This document shows, in pieces, positions 25,901 through 39,058 of a stretch of 64,000 nucleotides of DNA. Position numbers and translations under genes: made by a program. The notes beneath the pieces were generated by a model. That model made no database searches, was not told where the DNA came from, and worked only from the letters and a program-made list of their open reading frames with translations. How positions within the stretch are numbered: position 1 is the first letter of the stretch; every line of letters starts with the position of its first letter. The DNA comes from Dermatophagoides farinae (taxonomy: Eukaryota > Arthropoda > Arachnida > Sarcoptiformes > Pyroglyphidae), in assembly GCF_024713945.1 (NCBI RefSeq), contig NC_134682.1, positions 496,001-560,000 of the forward strand. The letters run 5' to 3'.

Positions 25901-28900
25901 TTGCGTCATCTACATTTCCGTTTATAAATAAATTAACGAATCAATGCCCTTTTTGTGTCTTATTCACTATATCAAGTCAGAATTGATAATCAATGATGAT
26001 AATCAATAAAAATATCCATAAATAAATATATAAATCAAACGTCTAAATTAGAAACTAAATTGCCAAATAAATCGATATACACAATAAACAACAACAACAA
26101 CAACAATTAATCACTGGATCATTTGATGTTTGGATTTTAGATTTGTTTTGGCGTGTGTGTGTGTGTGTGTGTGGCATGTGGCCATTTTGCTTATAGCTGT
26201 ATGTATGAGTGAGCATTAAAGGCAATCATTTTTTGACAGTTGGAGAATAAATCACCAAGAATAAAATTAAAAAGCCAAAGAATAAAAAAAATCGAATCAA
26301 ATCAAATCAAATGCACAAATACAAAAAAAATTCAGTCGAATCATCGATTCAATCGAAAAGTTGAATGTTGAATCGATCAATTTCAAATGAGATTGATCAA
26401 TTCGGTATATTCGGATTCGGCAACAACAACAAAAAAAAACTCTCGATCCGAACTTTGACCCCAACTTGAAGCAAACGTCAACAATTTTTTCGGTTTATTT
26501 ATTTATTTTCGCTTAATCAAAATTCAATTGACTAACTCTATAGGATTTTCTTTTCTTTTTTTTTATTTTGTTGGGTTCCAGAAACTTTTTTCTCGGCCAT
26601 ATGTACACACACGATCGCATTCAATAAAAACATAATGAATGATGATGATGGTGATGGATCACAAATATTAATCAATTCTAGATTATTGTATGCGTGTGTG
26701 TGTGTGTGTTGGAAATACAAAATGAACGCCAAAAAAAGGCAAAATATAACCAGAACGTTCCAAAAAAGAAAACCATAACAAGAAAAATTTTCATCACGTC
26801 ATAAACATGGGGTTTATTATTCAATGTTATTAGTAAATATTGTCACCAGAACCTTCTAATGTAAACCACAAAATGTGTCCAGAAATATCAGAAAAAAATT
26901 GTACATAAATGGTGAAAAATTCCACCGATAAAAACTAGATCATCAACGTATCATTATAATATGAGGCGATAAATAAACCTTGTACACCTGTGTGTGTGTG
27001 TGTGTAAAGGTTAGCAAACACATTGACTGATTATGATGATGATGACATAACACTATGATCAATATCAACATCATCATCATCCTGAGAAGGGAGTTGGCCC
27101 CATTTTATTTTTCCAAAAAAAAATCAATTTGTTTATTGTGAACGTTGAATTAGTCGCCCACACATGCATAATAAACATAGACACTACTAATGTTAACACT
27201 TTTTTGTTCTTGTTTGTCTGATCATCATATCGAACAAGCAAACAAAAAGTAAAATGAATGAATATATAACATTTATATATAAATAGAAAGAGAGAATTCT
27301 ATTTGAACCCAAAAATAAATGGATCGAACCAAAATGAACATATAGAAAATTTGGCCATTGGCTAACAATAGAATGATGATGAGTGATAGATAGATGAAAA
27401 TCGATGAATCACTATTTTTATGAAAATTCTGTTGAACCAGAATAAAAATATTTTTATTACATGAGATTTTATGTGCTATAGCGAGAGAATAGAATAGAAT
27501 AGAATAGATTCTGTAACATATCGTTGGTTTGAGTCATTTTCATATTCAACTCGTCGTCTATTGTCGGTATGCATATACACATACTTATCGATTATAAAAG
27601 ACACACATATTACACTTTGAAATGATGAATCACACACAAATACCCGAGATACCGGGTAATATTATTATTATTATTATTATGTTAGGCGTCGTCAAATAGT
27701 TTTATTGCATATTTTTAGAGGATTTATACGTCAAAAAAAAACAGGATGAATTTCGCTTGTTCATCGGTTAAATTCAAAAGAAAAAAAAATTTTGAAAATT
27801 CATTTTTCTCATCCATCCATGATGCTTCGTGCTTGATCGTTATGTGAAATTCTGTAAATAGACCTAATAAATAATGACATCGTTGTCGACGATATAGTGT
27901 GTGTGTATAAATACTAAAATATTACACATTAAACACACACAAACTAAGAATTTGAATCATCAATCATATCCATAACGGATAGTAAAAATTCTGGATGAAT
28001 ATAAACTTGGAATTTAAAACCAGGAAATGAATGCAACAAAAAAATCTTCAGATTTTTTTTCCAAACAAAGAAAAAGGAATTGCGTGAGTTTTTTCTATTT
28101 TTTTTCTCGATATAAATCGATTTATATTAATGTTATTGAATGTCAAACAAACAGAAAACACAAATAATCAATAAAAATGACAATAAAAACTTGAACCCAA
28201 AAAAAAACAAAACAAAATAAAGGGTTCTCCAGGTTCAACGATTACGCAAAACAAATGTCTATTAAATCGAACCAGAATCAATGAGAATCAACGTTATCGT
28301 TTCTGTTACATATTAATGTAATGGATAAGAATTCAAGAATGGAAAACACACATGAAAATAAAAAAAAACTTTTAATTATTATTGTAGCGAACAAACTTTC
28401 ATTGATGATGATGATGATTGAATCATATCATGTAAAATGGAACGGATTTCGAGATTCAACACACAAAAGTCATTATGTTGAATTAAATAACAGAACAGAA
28501 ATTCTATACATCATCATCATTGTTCATCGATGATGATGAAATGGAATGGAATAAAGAACAAAGAATAAAAAAAAAAGTTTTATCACACGCAAACACAATG
28601 AAAATGAAATGAATCGAATTCTAATGAATCTGGAATATAAATAAACATTTACAACATTACCATATAGCAGCCATTAGAATTGATTGCTTTTTTTCGCCTT
28701 GTCAATCGATGTTGCATTTCATTAATTTGTGTAAAACGAATCAAATAAAATGATGATGATGATTCTGAATGAAAACAATTTTTGTTTTTCGTTGTTGTTG
28801 TTGTTGATTTTCAAATCATCATCGTTGAAACAATCATTAAACGATTATCATTTCAGGCAACAAGAAAAAAAATTGCTCAAATTAAAAGTCTCATCATCAT

Positions 28901-31487
28901 TATCTTTATCATGGCAATGATAAAAAAAAATTGTCGCAATAAATGTTGAAATTATTCACAATTTGATGATGATGAGAATGACAATGGTGATCTTGGACTG
29001 AAATGGGCAATTTTTTTTGTATTTCAAAAACTATCGCCATCAAAAAAAAGTAATGAAATGATTATTATTATGATGTTCCAGAAATAATTCAAAAACATTT
29101 GAAAAATAAATAATTGATGATGATTGAGAAATTCACCTGGTTTATTTTACAACAAGGTCATCATCATCATCATCATTTGATGGTCAGTTAGAACGAATGA
29201 ATGATAAATATCACCGAAAAAAATGAATGATCAAAAATCTGATGATCATGGTGATAATCAACAAGATATTTAGAGATGAAAAAAAAACCAAACTAAACTT
29301 GAAACAAACAAAACAAACAAAAAAAAATTGAAAATTCATCACAGCAGGTAATTTGGTCATATTCGGGTTTGGTATCATCAATATGTCTGCATATGGTTGT
29401 GTGTAGGAGAGCAAGCAAAAAAAGATAAAAATGCAAATCAATACAAACAGCAACCTACGACAAAATGAAATAAATGTTAAAAGTTCCGTTAGAGTTTTTT
29501 TTTTGACCAAAAAGTCGTTAGCTTCACCGGATGCAAACAAATAAGATGGCCACTACTAATCAATCAATCAATCATTTTTTTCAGTTATATAACCACCACA
29601 TGAACCAAAAAAAAAAAAAAATATAGAAAATTTGATTATCCATCTTCTCAAAACAAATACATTGGCATTCAAGAAGAAAAAAATTTGTGTCATACAATTT
29701 TGTTTATATATCTCATATTTTCAATTGAATGATCCATCACAAATGATTCTGTCTGTCTGTGTGTGTGTGTTGTGAATTGGCAATTCGTGTACAACCCGAA
29801 GGAAATATTTTTCTGGATGAGCTTATTATGTTAATTGAATATATATAGAAAAAAAATGTTGAAATGTTTTCTGATTCTATCATGGCAATAGAAATGAAAG
29901 AATTTTCGTGCAAAAACCCAACCAAAAACACACACACACACATCATATATCCATAAAAGAATGTCTTTTTCTTTTACAATCAACCATCAAACAAACAACT
30001 TTGATGACTATAACCGTTTTTTTAGTGTATTCTTAAATTGGATTTTGCCATTATTTTCTTTTTTCTCTGTGAAAAGAACAAAAAAAAGATATAATTTCGT
30101 TTCGTTTGGTTTAGTTTTTTCTTTTTTTTCGTTGTTATAGAATATTTTTTTCCAACATACAAGACAGACAATAACAATCAATTTTTATGGGTGAAAAGCT
30201 AATTATAATTAGAACAGGGCGAAAAAAATGGTGACGAAAAAAAAATAAAAATAAAATTCGACTACAATCATCATCATCAATAGTAATGTTTTTGATGATG
30301 AATGGTTTTTGGCACCAAAAGCAATATAAAGTGTATATTATATTATCATCATCAAGATGATCATGTCAAGCATGACAAGCATACACAGACAGAAAATGGC
30401 TTAAATTTCAGTTAAGTAAAAAATCGCTTAATCGCTCGTTTGTCCCAGAAAAAAAATCGCTAAAACATTTATCATTCCAACCCTCAATATAACAGAAAAT
30501 AAATCATAGAAAAGAAAGATTTAGGTTGTAATAGATCTCTTTGTGGGTCGCCTTGACAATGAAATTATTAACATTTGTCAATCTATATATATTAACCATC
30601 TGCGCTAAAAAAAAATAAAGAATCATTATGAAGCACCTGCACGTGTTGTTTCAAGTTAGAGAGCACGTGTTTTGAAAATTTTGCGATTCATCACAAATAA
30701 TAATGACATAATGTGTACGTGCGTAGAAAAAAAAACAAAAAACTTACCTATGTGCTGGACTTCCAGTTTCAAGACCGGCTACTACATAGCCTAATGTTCC
30801 ATCAGCTGCACGTCTACCCGTGATAAATATACCTAATTCACCTTTATCATCTTTTTCTAATTCTAAATTAATACATTGAACAGATGTATGTGGATTTTTA
30901 TTTAGTAATTGACTTGGTACGGCATATGTTGAATACAAATTTGATATATTCTGATATGTCGTATAATTTGTAGCATGTGATGAAAGTGGTTGATGTACAA
31001 TACAACCACCACCACTACCGGAACTAGATGTTGATGATGATGATGACGATGGTGATCCCGATGATGATGATGATATGAATGGTGAATAAATTGATGGACG
31101 TGATGATGATGATATTGACATACGATTTGTTTGTATAGGTTGTAAATTGTGTCCAGTAGCTATAGCCAATAGTTCATGATGTGAATGTTTTTGTGAGATC
31201 TGTAAATGTGGTGGCGGTGGTGGTGGTGGAAGTGGCAATGTTTGATAATCACCACATGTCGATGATGATGATATATCGGATCCGGTACCAAGACCAAGAC
31301 CGCTTGTTGAACTATTTGTACTACCGCAACTTGTATTACTTGTTGTTGTTACACAGCTACCATTATCATTAACATTATTCATCATCATATCATTCAATGA
31401 TGTTGATGATGATATTACTGATGAAGTAGCCAAAGTTGTTGTTGTTGTATTTGATGTTGCCATTTTCGATTGATGAATAATATGCAT
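19878..31487 (-). CDS. two-PDZ-domain scaffold protein (PDZD2/IL16-like PDZ)
   Basis: Four exons on the minus strand (31487-30748, 22336-20442, 20221-20077, 19983-19878) give a 961-residue protein with consistent phases. PDZ1 (about 204-290) has the carboxylate-binding loop ELGIF, then GSPAHR joined by splicing to [23 protein letters not shown]2 (about 828-915) has loop ALGFSIVGG, then [20 protein letters not shown] and [19 protein letters not shown]; it most resembles the PDZD2/IL-16 class. The roughly 540-residue linker is disordered and rich in Asn, Ser and Gln runs. PDZ proteins bind C-termini of membrane proteins and organise junction or signalling complexes; the partner here is unknown. 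The start is uncertain: the ATG at 31487 is the first in an open stretch reaching 31721, and further 5' exons cannot be excluded. The family assignment below PDZ level is tentative. Confidence 0.82.
20077..20221 (-). CDS. exon 3 of the PDZ scaffold gene
   Basis: A 145-base exon with acceptor TATACAG and donor GTATGT. It encodes [20 protein letters not shown] through VLRILR, the second half of PDZ2, and a short tail. Without splicing, translation would stop a few codons later at 20058. Confidence 0.92.
20442..22336 (-). CDS. exon 2 of the PDZ scaffold gene
   Basis: An 1895-base exon encoding the second half of PDZ1, the long Asn/Ser/Gln-rich linker and the first half of PDZ2. The linker has a basic patch [17 protein letters not shown] and several runs of Asn and Ser. 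It ends at donor GTGAGT in the Gly codon before DQILSING. Confidence 0.93.
24999..25029. repeat. (CAA)n microsatellite
   Basis: About nine CAA units in intron 1 of the PDZ gene. Confidence 0.85.
25318..25346. repeat. (ATG)n microsatellite
   Basis: About nine ATG units in intron 1 of the PDZ gene. Confidence 0.85.
26152..26173. repeat. (GT)n microsatellite
   Basis: About eleven perfect GT units in intron 1 of the PDZ gene. Confidence 0.85.
26449..26461 (-). promoter_or_regulatory. DR1-type nuclear receptor site candidate in PDZ intron 1
   Basis: The minus strand reads GGGTCAAAGTTCG, two half-sites separated by one base, one base away from the classical HNF4-type sequence. Occupancy is unknown. 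Confidence 0.3.
27659..27680. repeat. (ATT)n microsatellite
   Basis: About seven ATT units in intron 1 of the PDZ gene; a pure A/T unit, rarer here than ATC or CAA. A short (AATAG)n array lies close by at about 27487-27508. Confidence 0.8.
30748..31487 (-). CDS. exon 1 of the PDZ scaffold gene (5' limit uncertain)
   Basis: This encodes residues 1-246 plus two bases. It is Ser/Thr-rich with poly-Ser, a poly-Pro run and Gly/Ser stretches, then the first half of PDZ1 ending in ETGSPAH. It ends at a strong donor, AG|GTAAGT. Alternative starts are ATG 31463 or an upstream exon joined to the open stretch before 31487. Confidence 0.75.
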
Positions 31488-31740
31488 AGTTTTGTTGATA
31501 TTATTATTATTATCATGAATTGATGAACGATAATTTTTATGGTCGAATTGAATAGATCCAATATTTAATATGCCGCCAATACAAAATCGAGGTTGTATAG
31601 TATTGGTTAGCCGACCACACCATGAGTGGAAAGAAAAACCCAATGTATAGAGAACATCGATACGATGATGATGAACCCCAAAAAAAAAAAAAACAAAACT
31701 AATACACTTTGGACCACACACGAATGGAATCGGTCGTCGA

Positions 31741-31757
31741 TTATTATATTTTAAAAT
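31741..31757 (-). promoter_or_regulatory. TATA-like element upstream of the PDZ gene
   Basis: A palindromic ATATTTTAAAATAT core lies about 260 bases upstream of the ATG at 31487 on the minus strand. A/T richness makes this weak evidence. Confidence 0.2.
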
Positions 31758-34432
31758 ATTGATGATGATGGTGTTGAACTATCCACACATTTGGTAGGCG
31801 TGTGTGTATGTCTGTTAGACAGTAGTAGTGAATTTGACCTTGCCAGTTTTTTTTTTGTGAAGATGAATCATTTAACTTATAATATATGGCTAATGATGAT
31901 TATGATCATCATTGATGAGATGGTATGGTATGATATGGTATGGCAGATTTAACAAAATTGTTGATCTTGAATAAAGAAAAAACTGAACACAACACACACA
32001 GAAATGAAAAACAAAAATTATGATGACATTGATTCGATCAGCAGAATGTCATTGTGATTGACAACAATGAAAAAAAAATCTAGGCCCAAAAACAAACAAA
32101 CAAACAAAAAAAAACTCATAGGGTCAAACACATTGGCCAACTCTTTACATAGATACAAATCTAGGAACAAAAAAAAACCTTTTGAGGCTTATTTTTTTGT
32201 GCGCTAGTCGTCGACGAAATTGCATACAGCTTCTTGTTGTTGTTGTTGTTGTTGACACAAAACATGGATCAAGGAAAAAAATCCTTTAGGGAAAAAAACA
32301 TAAGAAATATGGAATGGCTTTTGGTTGATTGTGTAAATTTCCACAAATATACCACTCACTAATATGTTTTTTGTGGCGATTGTAGTTGTATTTACAATTG
32401 TCGATCGTTGAGAATATTATAAATCATAAATATTGTGTGTGTGTGTGTGTCTGTGGTGTATACAAAAGATGTGGACGGTTTTTTTTATATACAATCTTTG
32501 GGATTGCTGCCAACTTGTGGATACAACACTTGATTATGGATGATGATGATGTATGTGTGTGATATTTTTTCGTTCGTTGGTTGATTATGGCTGTCGATCA
32601 TAACTCTAACCATCAATGGTGGTGAATAAACAAAATGATGGAAAAAAAGGATTCGCGAATAGCCGAAAAATTTCCAATGATAACAACAAAAATTGACATT
32701 GATCTTTAAACAAAAAAAAAATCTCACTGGTCATGTGTGATCATTGATGAATTATAAACATTTCATCATTTTCGAAATCCGGCCGAAAAACTTGATTTAC
32801 GAAAATTTCTAAATTTCACAAAACGAAACAAACACGAACACAGCACAAAATCGAATGATGAATTTTTATCGAAACGATCCGATCGTCGAGAACGTTTGCC
32901 TCTCTCACTGTCTCTTTTTTTTTTAGTTTAGTTTAGTTTGCTGCTACTACACATACCATTCTATGTTCACGAAATGAAAATGGTTTTCCTCCAAATATTT
33001 ACACAAACACACACACTCATCACATACCACTACCACTGAACGAATGTTTATTGCAAATTCTGGCGCAAAACAAAACAAAACAAAAAAAATTTCGCGGGCT
33101 TTTTTTCTTTGTTTGAAAAAACTTTACCCAAAAAAATTTCCTTGTTTATATACAGTAATGATGATGATAATTTTTTTTTACAATTGTTCTCCGATTAATG
33201 ACGATGATGATCAACAAAATCAAAATCTTCCTGTATAATGAACAAGTGACTTACCTTTTATGATTTTTTTTGTTTTTTTTGTTTTCGTTTTTTTACTACT
33301 ATTATTTCATCATCATCATATTTTGATTATTAATTTTCTTTTGTTGTTGTTATTGCCTCGTTTCATTGTCTTCTGAGATGATTATCATCATCATCATCAT
33401 CATTTCCATATGAAAATGATGACCATTGGCCATCATGGATGATCATTGAACATCATCATCATCATCTCGGTAAGTAATAAAGATGTTTTCATCATCATCG
33501 ATATATAGCAATGATATCGAATTTGATTTCAATTTTTTTTTTCATTTTTTTTTGACGAAAGAAAAACAAATTTGAAAAATTCGCTTAACCATAACAAAAA
33601 TGGTTCCAATGATTGTTTTCCATTTTTTTTCTTTCTTTCCATCACACACACACACACACACAATCGTAAAGATTCAATTTTCCAATGATAATAATTTGTC
33701 CGTTGTACAATAACGACAACAATCAACAATCGATCAATGAAAATGATTTGAAATTACAACGGAATGTGCAACAGATTCAATCATTTGTTGTTTTGCTAAA
33801 ATTACTTACATCCGGCGTGTGTTGTTGATTGTTTGCAATGAAAACACACATACACACACACACTCATCGGTCAATAAATTATGATGGAGAAAAATTTTTT
33901 AAATTTTCGTTCTTCAACATGGATGATTGGATGAAACAACAACTACCGGTTTTGTTTTTATTTTTTTTTTGTTTTTGTTCTGAACTACCGCTGAATTTTC
34001 GTTGATATTTCAATTTGATCAATGATTTTGAAATAAAAACGAAAAAACGCGTGGGAGATGTTTATTTCGTACTGAAAAATTGATGAATTGTGAAATGTTT
34101 CACTTATTCAATTGTTATCTTGTTTGCGTGAGCCAGTCTGTTTTTCGTTTTTCATTTCACATCCATCATCATCATCATCATCAGTAATTTTGTCTGTCTC
34201 TCTCTCTCTTTCTCCATAATCGTCTTTCAATTTCGATTTTGCAAACATTATTCATTCCGATTTGCCGGATTCAAATGAATGGATCGATCCGGCAATAGTC
34301 ATCATCGTCATCATCATCATCATTGACTGTGAATGATCGATGATTTTGTGTAGACAAAACAAAGACAAACAAATCGATTTAAAAGTTGTGTTTAGTTTTG
34401 GAAAAAACCAAAAAATTTTTTTTCTTTACAGA

Positions 34433-34464
34433 ACCCGAAAAAAAAATTCAATTTTTTTTCGGGT
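34433..34464. other. perfect 13-bp hairpin
   Basis: ACCCG plus eight A pairs with eight T plus CGGGT around a six-base loop. The GC-containing base makes it more than a chance A/T pairing. Confidence 0.6.
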
Positions 34465-37158
34465 CGAATGATCCATCTGGCTACAAATCACAATCATCAT
34501 ATGTGTCGGATATTATTTGGAACAATTCTGACATTACATGAAACGGCAAACAAAATTCGAGATTCAATTTTTCAAAAAAAAATAAATAAATAAATAAAAA
34601 ATGGAACAAAACTTTTCATGTCAAACTGCAAATCATCGATTCTTTTTTTTTCAATTCAATCATTTGGGCCATTGATAATAACCATCATCATGTTTGTTTA
34701 TTTATGTTATACGGAAATATGTCAAAAGGAAAAAAATATTTGTGACAGAAATATGTCACACAAACACACACACACACAGTGTTAGTCGATATAAGATTCA
34801 ATCATCTTGATCTATTTCATTTGCATATTTCATCCATCATAATCATCATCATCATCATCATGATTACTTTTGTGGATCAACGGAACGGGTTTCCCTATGG
34901 TCGACTGAGTTTTTTTTTCCACCTTTTTCTTTGTTTGTTTGTCATTTAAAATCCATTTCCTCGATTTTATTCTACCGGTTTTTTTTGTGTGTGTGTGTGC
35001 ATGTGGGTGTGTTTCATTTTTGACAATTTTCGGCAAGCTAATCGTTTTGAAATTTGATTTTTTTTTCTTTCTTCACTATTTCACTCATTGCATTAATCTT
35101 GTTTGTTTGTTCGTTTGTTTGTTTTTGTTTGTCACTGTATTGTGAAAATATGACAAAACAAAATTTGTATCAATGTCAACAATCTGAACAAACGACATAA
35201 TCATAATGATGATGATGATCATGAGATATGGGCAGCGAAAACCAAAAAAAAAAAATTTTTTTTTTGTTTACCGCCTCCTTTATTGTTCTTTTTTTTCATT
35301 TTGTTATATATAGCACATATATATGCTATAAAGTTATTGTATGTGCGCGCACGATAATTTATTATTATTTACAGCCCCAAACTAGCGACTCTATTCAGCC
35401 ATTAAATGAATGGATTGATATCACATCATTATCATCATCATCATCATCATCAGGATGGACAATAATCGTTAATCAATGATGAAAACAAAATGATGATGAA
35501 AAAGATTAGCGAATAGTATTGGTAGCCAGTTGTGATTTATTTTTTTTGGTCAATGTTGTGTTGTCGTTGTTGTTGTTTGCTTTATGAATTTTACGAAATG
35601 AAATAAACATCCGTTACACTTATAGTGGGCGTCAATTATTATATAAATAGTCTGAATGTTTGCCAATTTAACATCAACAACAATGACAACAATCATCATA
35701 AATTTTCAATTTGCATTTTTTTTTTATTCGAATTCGAATACAGAGTTCAATTACCCATAATTCACCAATTACGATTCGAATTTTTGATTTGAAATTATCA
35801 AATCATCGTCATGATTCTTTATGATGATGATGATGATGATAATAATCAGAATTGAATGTCATCATCAATGATTTTCAATTAGTTTCCTGTTTATCATCAT
35901 TATTGTGGGTGGAATACCGATAGAGAGAGAGAGATAAAAATCAATATTACAGAATTTGATTCGATTTGCAAATTGCTACCCATCTATCTATCTATCTAGT
36001 ATCATTGCTGTTGTTAACCATTATCATCATCATCATAAACATCAAAAAAAGAGATGATAATGATGACGAATTTTTTTTTGTTTTGTTTCTCACATTTAAC
36101 CAAAACAAAAAAAAAATTATCCTCGACCTTCTCCAAAGGTCGAAGGTCTGTGTTGTTTTCTTTTTGTGAATGAAAATCATGGAACAATCTTGTGTACCAA
36201 AAAAATTGTCATCATCATCATTATCATTTGACAGTTGCCAGATCTTGATCATCATCATTAACAATTATATGATGATTAACAGCAGCAGCAGCAGCAACAA
36301 TAACAACAACAACAACAACAGGATGATGACAATTACCTACATACAATACAGGTGATCAACTTGAAAAGAAAAAAATCTTTTCCTGCTCTTACAACAGATG
36401 TTATATGCGCAAATTTCAAAACTTTTTATTTTTATTTTTTTTTCGGATCAAAACAACAAAAAAAAAAATGAAACCGAATGAGCCGTGAGAATTTTTTCCA
36501 CTTGTAGCTAACTAGGGTTCCTTTTTGAGACAATCATTATTATCATATGACAGAGACATTATCATCATCATCATCATTGTGTGTGTATGAAAGTCTCACT
36601 TGATTTTTTTTTTCTTTTGATCTCTAATTCCATTCACATTGTCATTGAGGTGTAATGAAAACGATGATGATGGTGATGGCAATAATAATCTCTATGAAGG
36701 TATGATTCTCACTAGTTAGTTTCTCATAGACAAACGAAACGACCCTATTCTCTATTATCATCATTATGATCTATGTGTGTATGATACTTGAATGATGAAG
36801 ATTCACCATAATAAAATGACAACAACAACAACAACGACAACAAATATTCGACATGGATGTTTTATACGAATGGAGAAAAAAAAAGTAGCCAGTTATAAGT
36901 GTGAGAACGTTTTTTTTTTAATGAAAAAAAACTGACGATGGTGATTAAAAGAAGATGCAAAAAAATCGGATGTGCAATATATCTGTGTCCGTGTTTTGTT
37001 TTTTTTTATATATTTCAGAATATAACTGAATTCTGAACATCTGAATTTAGAAATTAAAAATCAATGAAAAGTAATGATTTTTTTCCCCGTTGTTGTTGTT
37101 GTTGTTGTTGTCGTTCTATGTTCTAGGCAACTTGACATTGGTGATCGATATCAAATTG

Positions 37159-37191
37159 AACACCGATAAACCGATAACATATATCGGTGTT
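37159..37191. other. 10-bp hairpin with an alternative internal pairing
   Basis: AACACCGATA (37159-37168) pairs with TATCGGTGTT (37182-37191) around a 13-base loop. CCGATA at 37171-37176 can instead pair with TATCGG at 37182-37187. Confidence 0.5.
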
Positions 37192-37445
37192 TTGGCTGAC
37201 AGTAACAAGTTTTTTTTTCATTTTTAATCAAGTGGTGAATTTTTCATTTTTTGAAACCAGTTTCTTTTGATTTAAAAAAAATAAAAATCCTTGTTATCTG
37301 ATCATGATGATGATCACTTGATGGTGATAATCAAGTGATGATGATGATGATGACGATGATGTGAGAAAGTAAAAAACCGAAATTTTCCTTTTTTGCTTTT
37401 GCTTTGCTTTGCTTAATTTGATTTTCAAGTTTAAGCTTTTATATA

Positions 37446-37469
37446 GTGACCTATAACATTAAAGGTCAC
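37446..37469. promoter_or_regulatory. inverted repeat of a nuclear receptor half-site
   Basis: GTGACCT and AGGTCAC are separated by ten bases. It can be read as an everted repeat of AGGTCA or as a 7-bp hairpin. Confidence 0.3.
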
Positions 37470-37785
37470 CGTATGATTCGCATACAACGGGTCATTTTTT
37501 TTTTTTTTGAATATTGGGCATTGGCCATCATTATCATTTTATCGATGATGGAAAAAAAACAAATCAAATCAAATCACTCATTTTTTTTTGTTTTCATCAT
37601 CGTGATTTGATTCGTGATCAGTGTTGTAAAAAATGGAAAAAAATCAAGTTTCGATATACCCAGATGATGATGATGATGATTCGTTACATTTTGAATACAT
37701 CCATATAGCTTTTTTTTTTGTTGTGAATATGACAATTTCGTTGGTTTTTTTTTATTATTATTCGTGTACACACTAATTACAGGTG

Positions 37786-37789
<4 letters not shown>

Positions 37790-37816
<27 letters not shown>
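37790..37816. repeat. (GT)n microsatellite
   Basis: About twelve GT units. Confidence 0.85.
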
Positions 37817-38231
37817 TTGGACAAGTATTGCCAAGGTTTACCTCGATCATGATCATTTTTTTTTGATGGCAAAAATCTACTACTACTGCTGCTTGCCTAC
37901 CCATTTACCAGCCAAACCTACCTGTCTTATTTTACGATGAGGTCGAGTTTACACACACTCACACACACACAATAAGTTACTTTTGAATAAAAAAAACGAT
38001 GTATCCAGGTAAAAGTTTTTTTTTCTCTATTGCTTGAGGCCAAAAAGAAAAAAAAGATTCATTTGTCCACCAACTATCATCATCATCATCATCATCAACG
38101 ACAACAACTAGAACAACTATGGATGGATGTTCGTTTCGTTTTTGACTAAGTTTCTCTCTCTGAATATGGTTGTGTCCAACTTCATTGATGATGATGATGA
38201 TACACCACGCAAGAATATATTATCAATACGA

Positions 38232-38243
38232 TGACCTTTGACA
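38232..38243 (-). promoter_or_regulatory. DR1-like nuclear receptor site
   Basis: TGACCTTTGACA on +, that is TGTCAAAGGTCA on -. One half-site is perfect (AGGTCA), spaced by one base from TGTCA. Confidence 0.3.
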
Positions 38244-39046
38244 TTTTAAATCACCGATGTATCTTTATGTGTGTTTGTGTGACTGGATTTGACTATATTT
38301 CATGATAATATTTATTCTTTTGCCTTTCTTTTCCCTAGATTTATTATCATCAAAGATTTATTGTACATACACACACACAATGTGATGGTGATTTTGATTT
38401 TTCATCCACCACCACCACCACCACCACAATCATCATCGTCTCCTTTTTTTTCATTTTAAATTTTGATTTGATTTTTTGATCATCACCATTATCATTATTG
38501 GGCGTTTATTATTATTTTTTTTTTTTTGGTGGTAATGGTTAATGTTGTTGTTGTTGAAATGAGAGAAATTTGATTATCATCATTAACAGACAAACAAACA
38601 AACAAACAAAAAAAATCTATGAAAACAGCAGCAAAAAATTTGACAAAAAATTAAAATATCAAATCTATTCAAATGATTGATTCTGATCCATTGATCAACA
38701 TTGGCGACAACGCTGATCATGATGATGATGATGATGATCTGTGTTTTTTCAAAATTTTTCATTGTAAACATCTTGAATAAACCGCATCATATGATAAACT
38801 TGGTCCATATGTCATGATGATGATGATGGCCATTCACAATTTGAATCAATCTGTGAGTTGAGTGAGGTGAAAGTCCTTTTTTTCAAAAAAATAAAAAAAT
38901 AAAAATAAAAAAAATATCAGTGATGCATATGTTTTGATTGTTGTTCTGTAGAGAAGCAATAGTGGTTGTTGTTGTTGTTCTTGTTGTTTTGTTTCAACTT
39001 TCCAGATCCAGAACCCAGAAATCATTGTACAACATAAAATGGCCTA

Positions 39047-39058
39047 TGACCTTTGATC
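39047..39058 (-). promoter_or_regulatory. DR1-like nuclear receptor site (weaker)
   Basis: TGACCTTTGATC on +. It shares the ten-base core TGACCTTTGA with the sites at 38232 and 42076. Confidence 0.25.

Larger units (their letters stand above)
22337..30747 (-). other. intron 1 of the PDZ gene (8.4 kb)
   Basis: Donor GTAAGT at 30747 and acceptor ACACAG ending at 22337. Splicing forms CAT-AGA-TGT-GGT, rejoining the two halves of PDZ1. The intron contains microsatellites, a nuclear-receptor-like site at 26449-26461 and no supportable coding exon on either strand. Confidence 0.88.

Noticed and set aside
31488-31721. 5' extension of PDZ exon 1
   Set aside because: The frame is open to a GTG at 31721 but has no ATG before 31487. 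It could be coding only if an upstream exon joins it, for which no acceptor is convincing.
34433-34464. Bacterial-type terminator or bacterial contamination
   Set aside because: The hairpin with T run looks terminator-like, but the surroundings are clearly eukaryotic with spliced genes.
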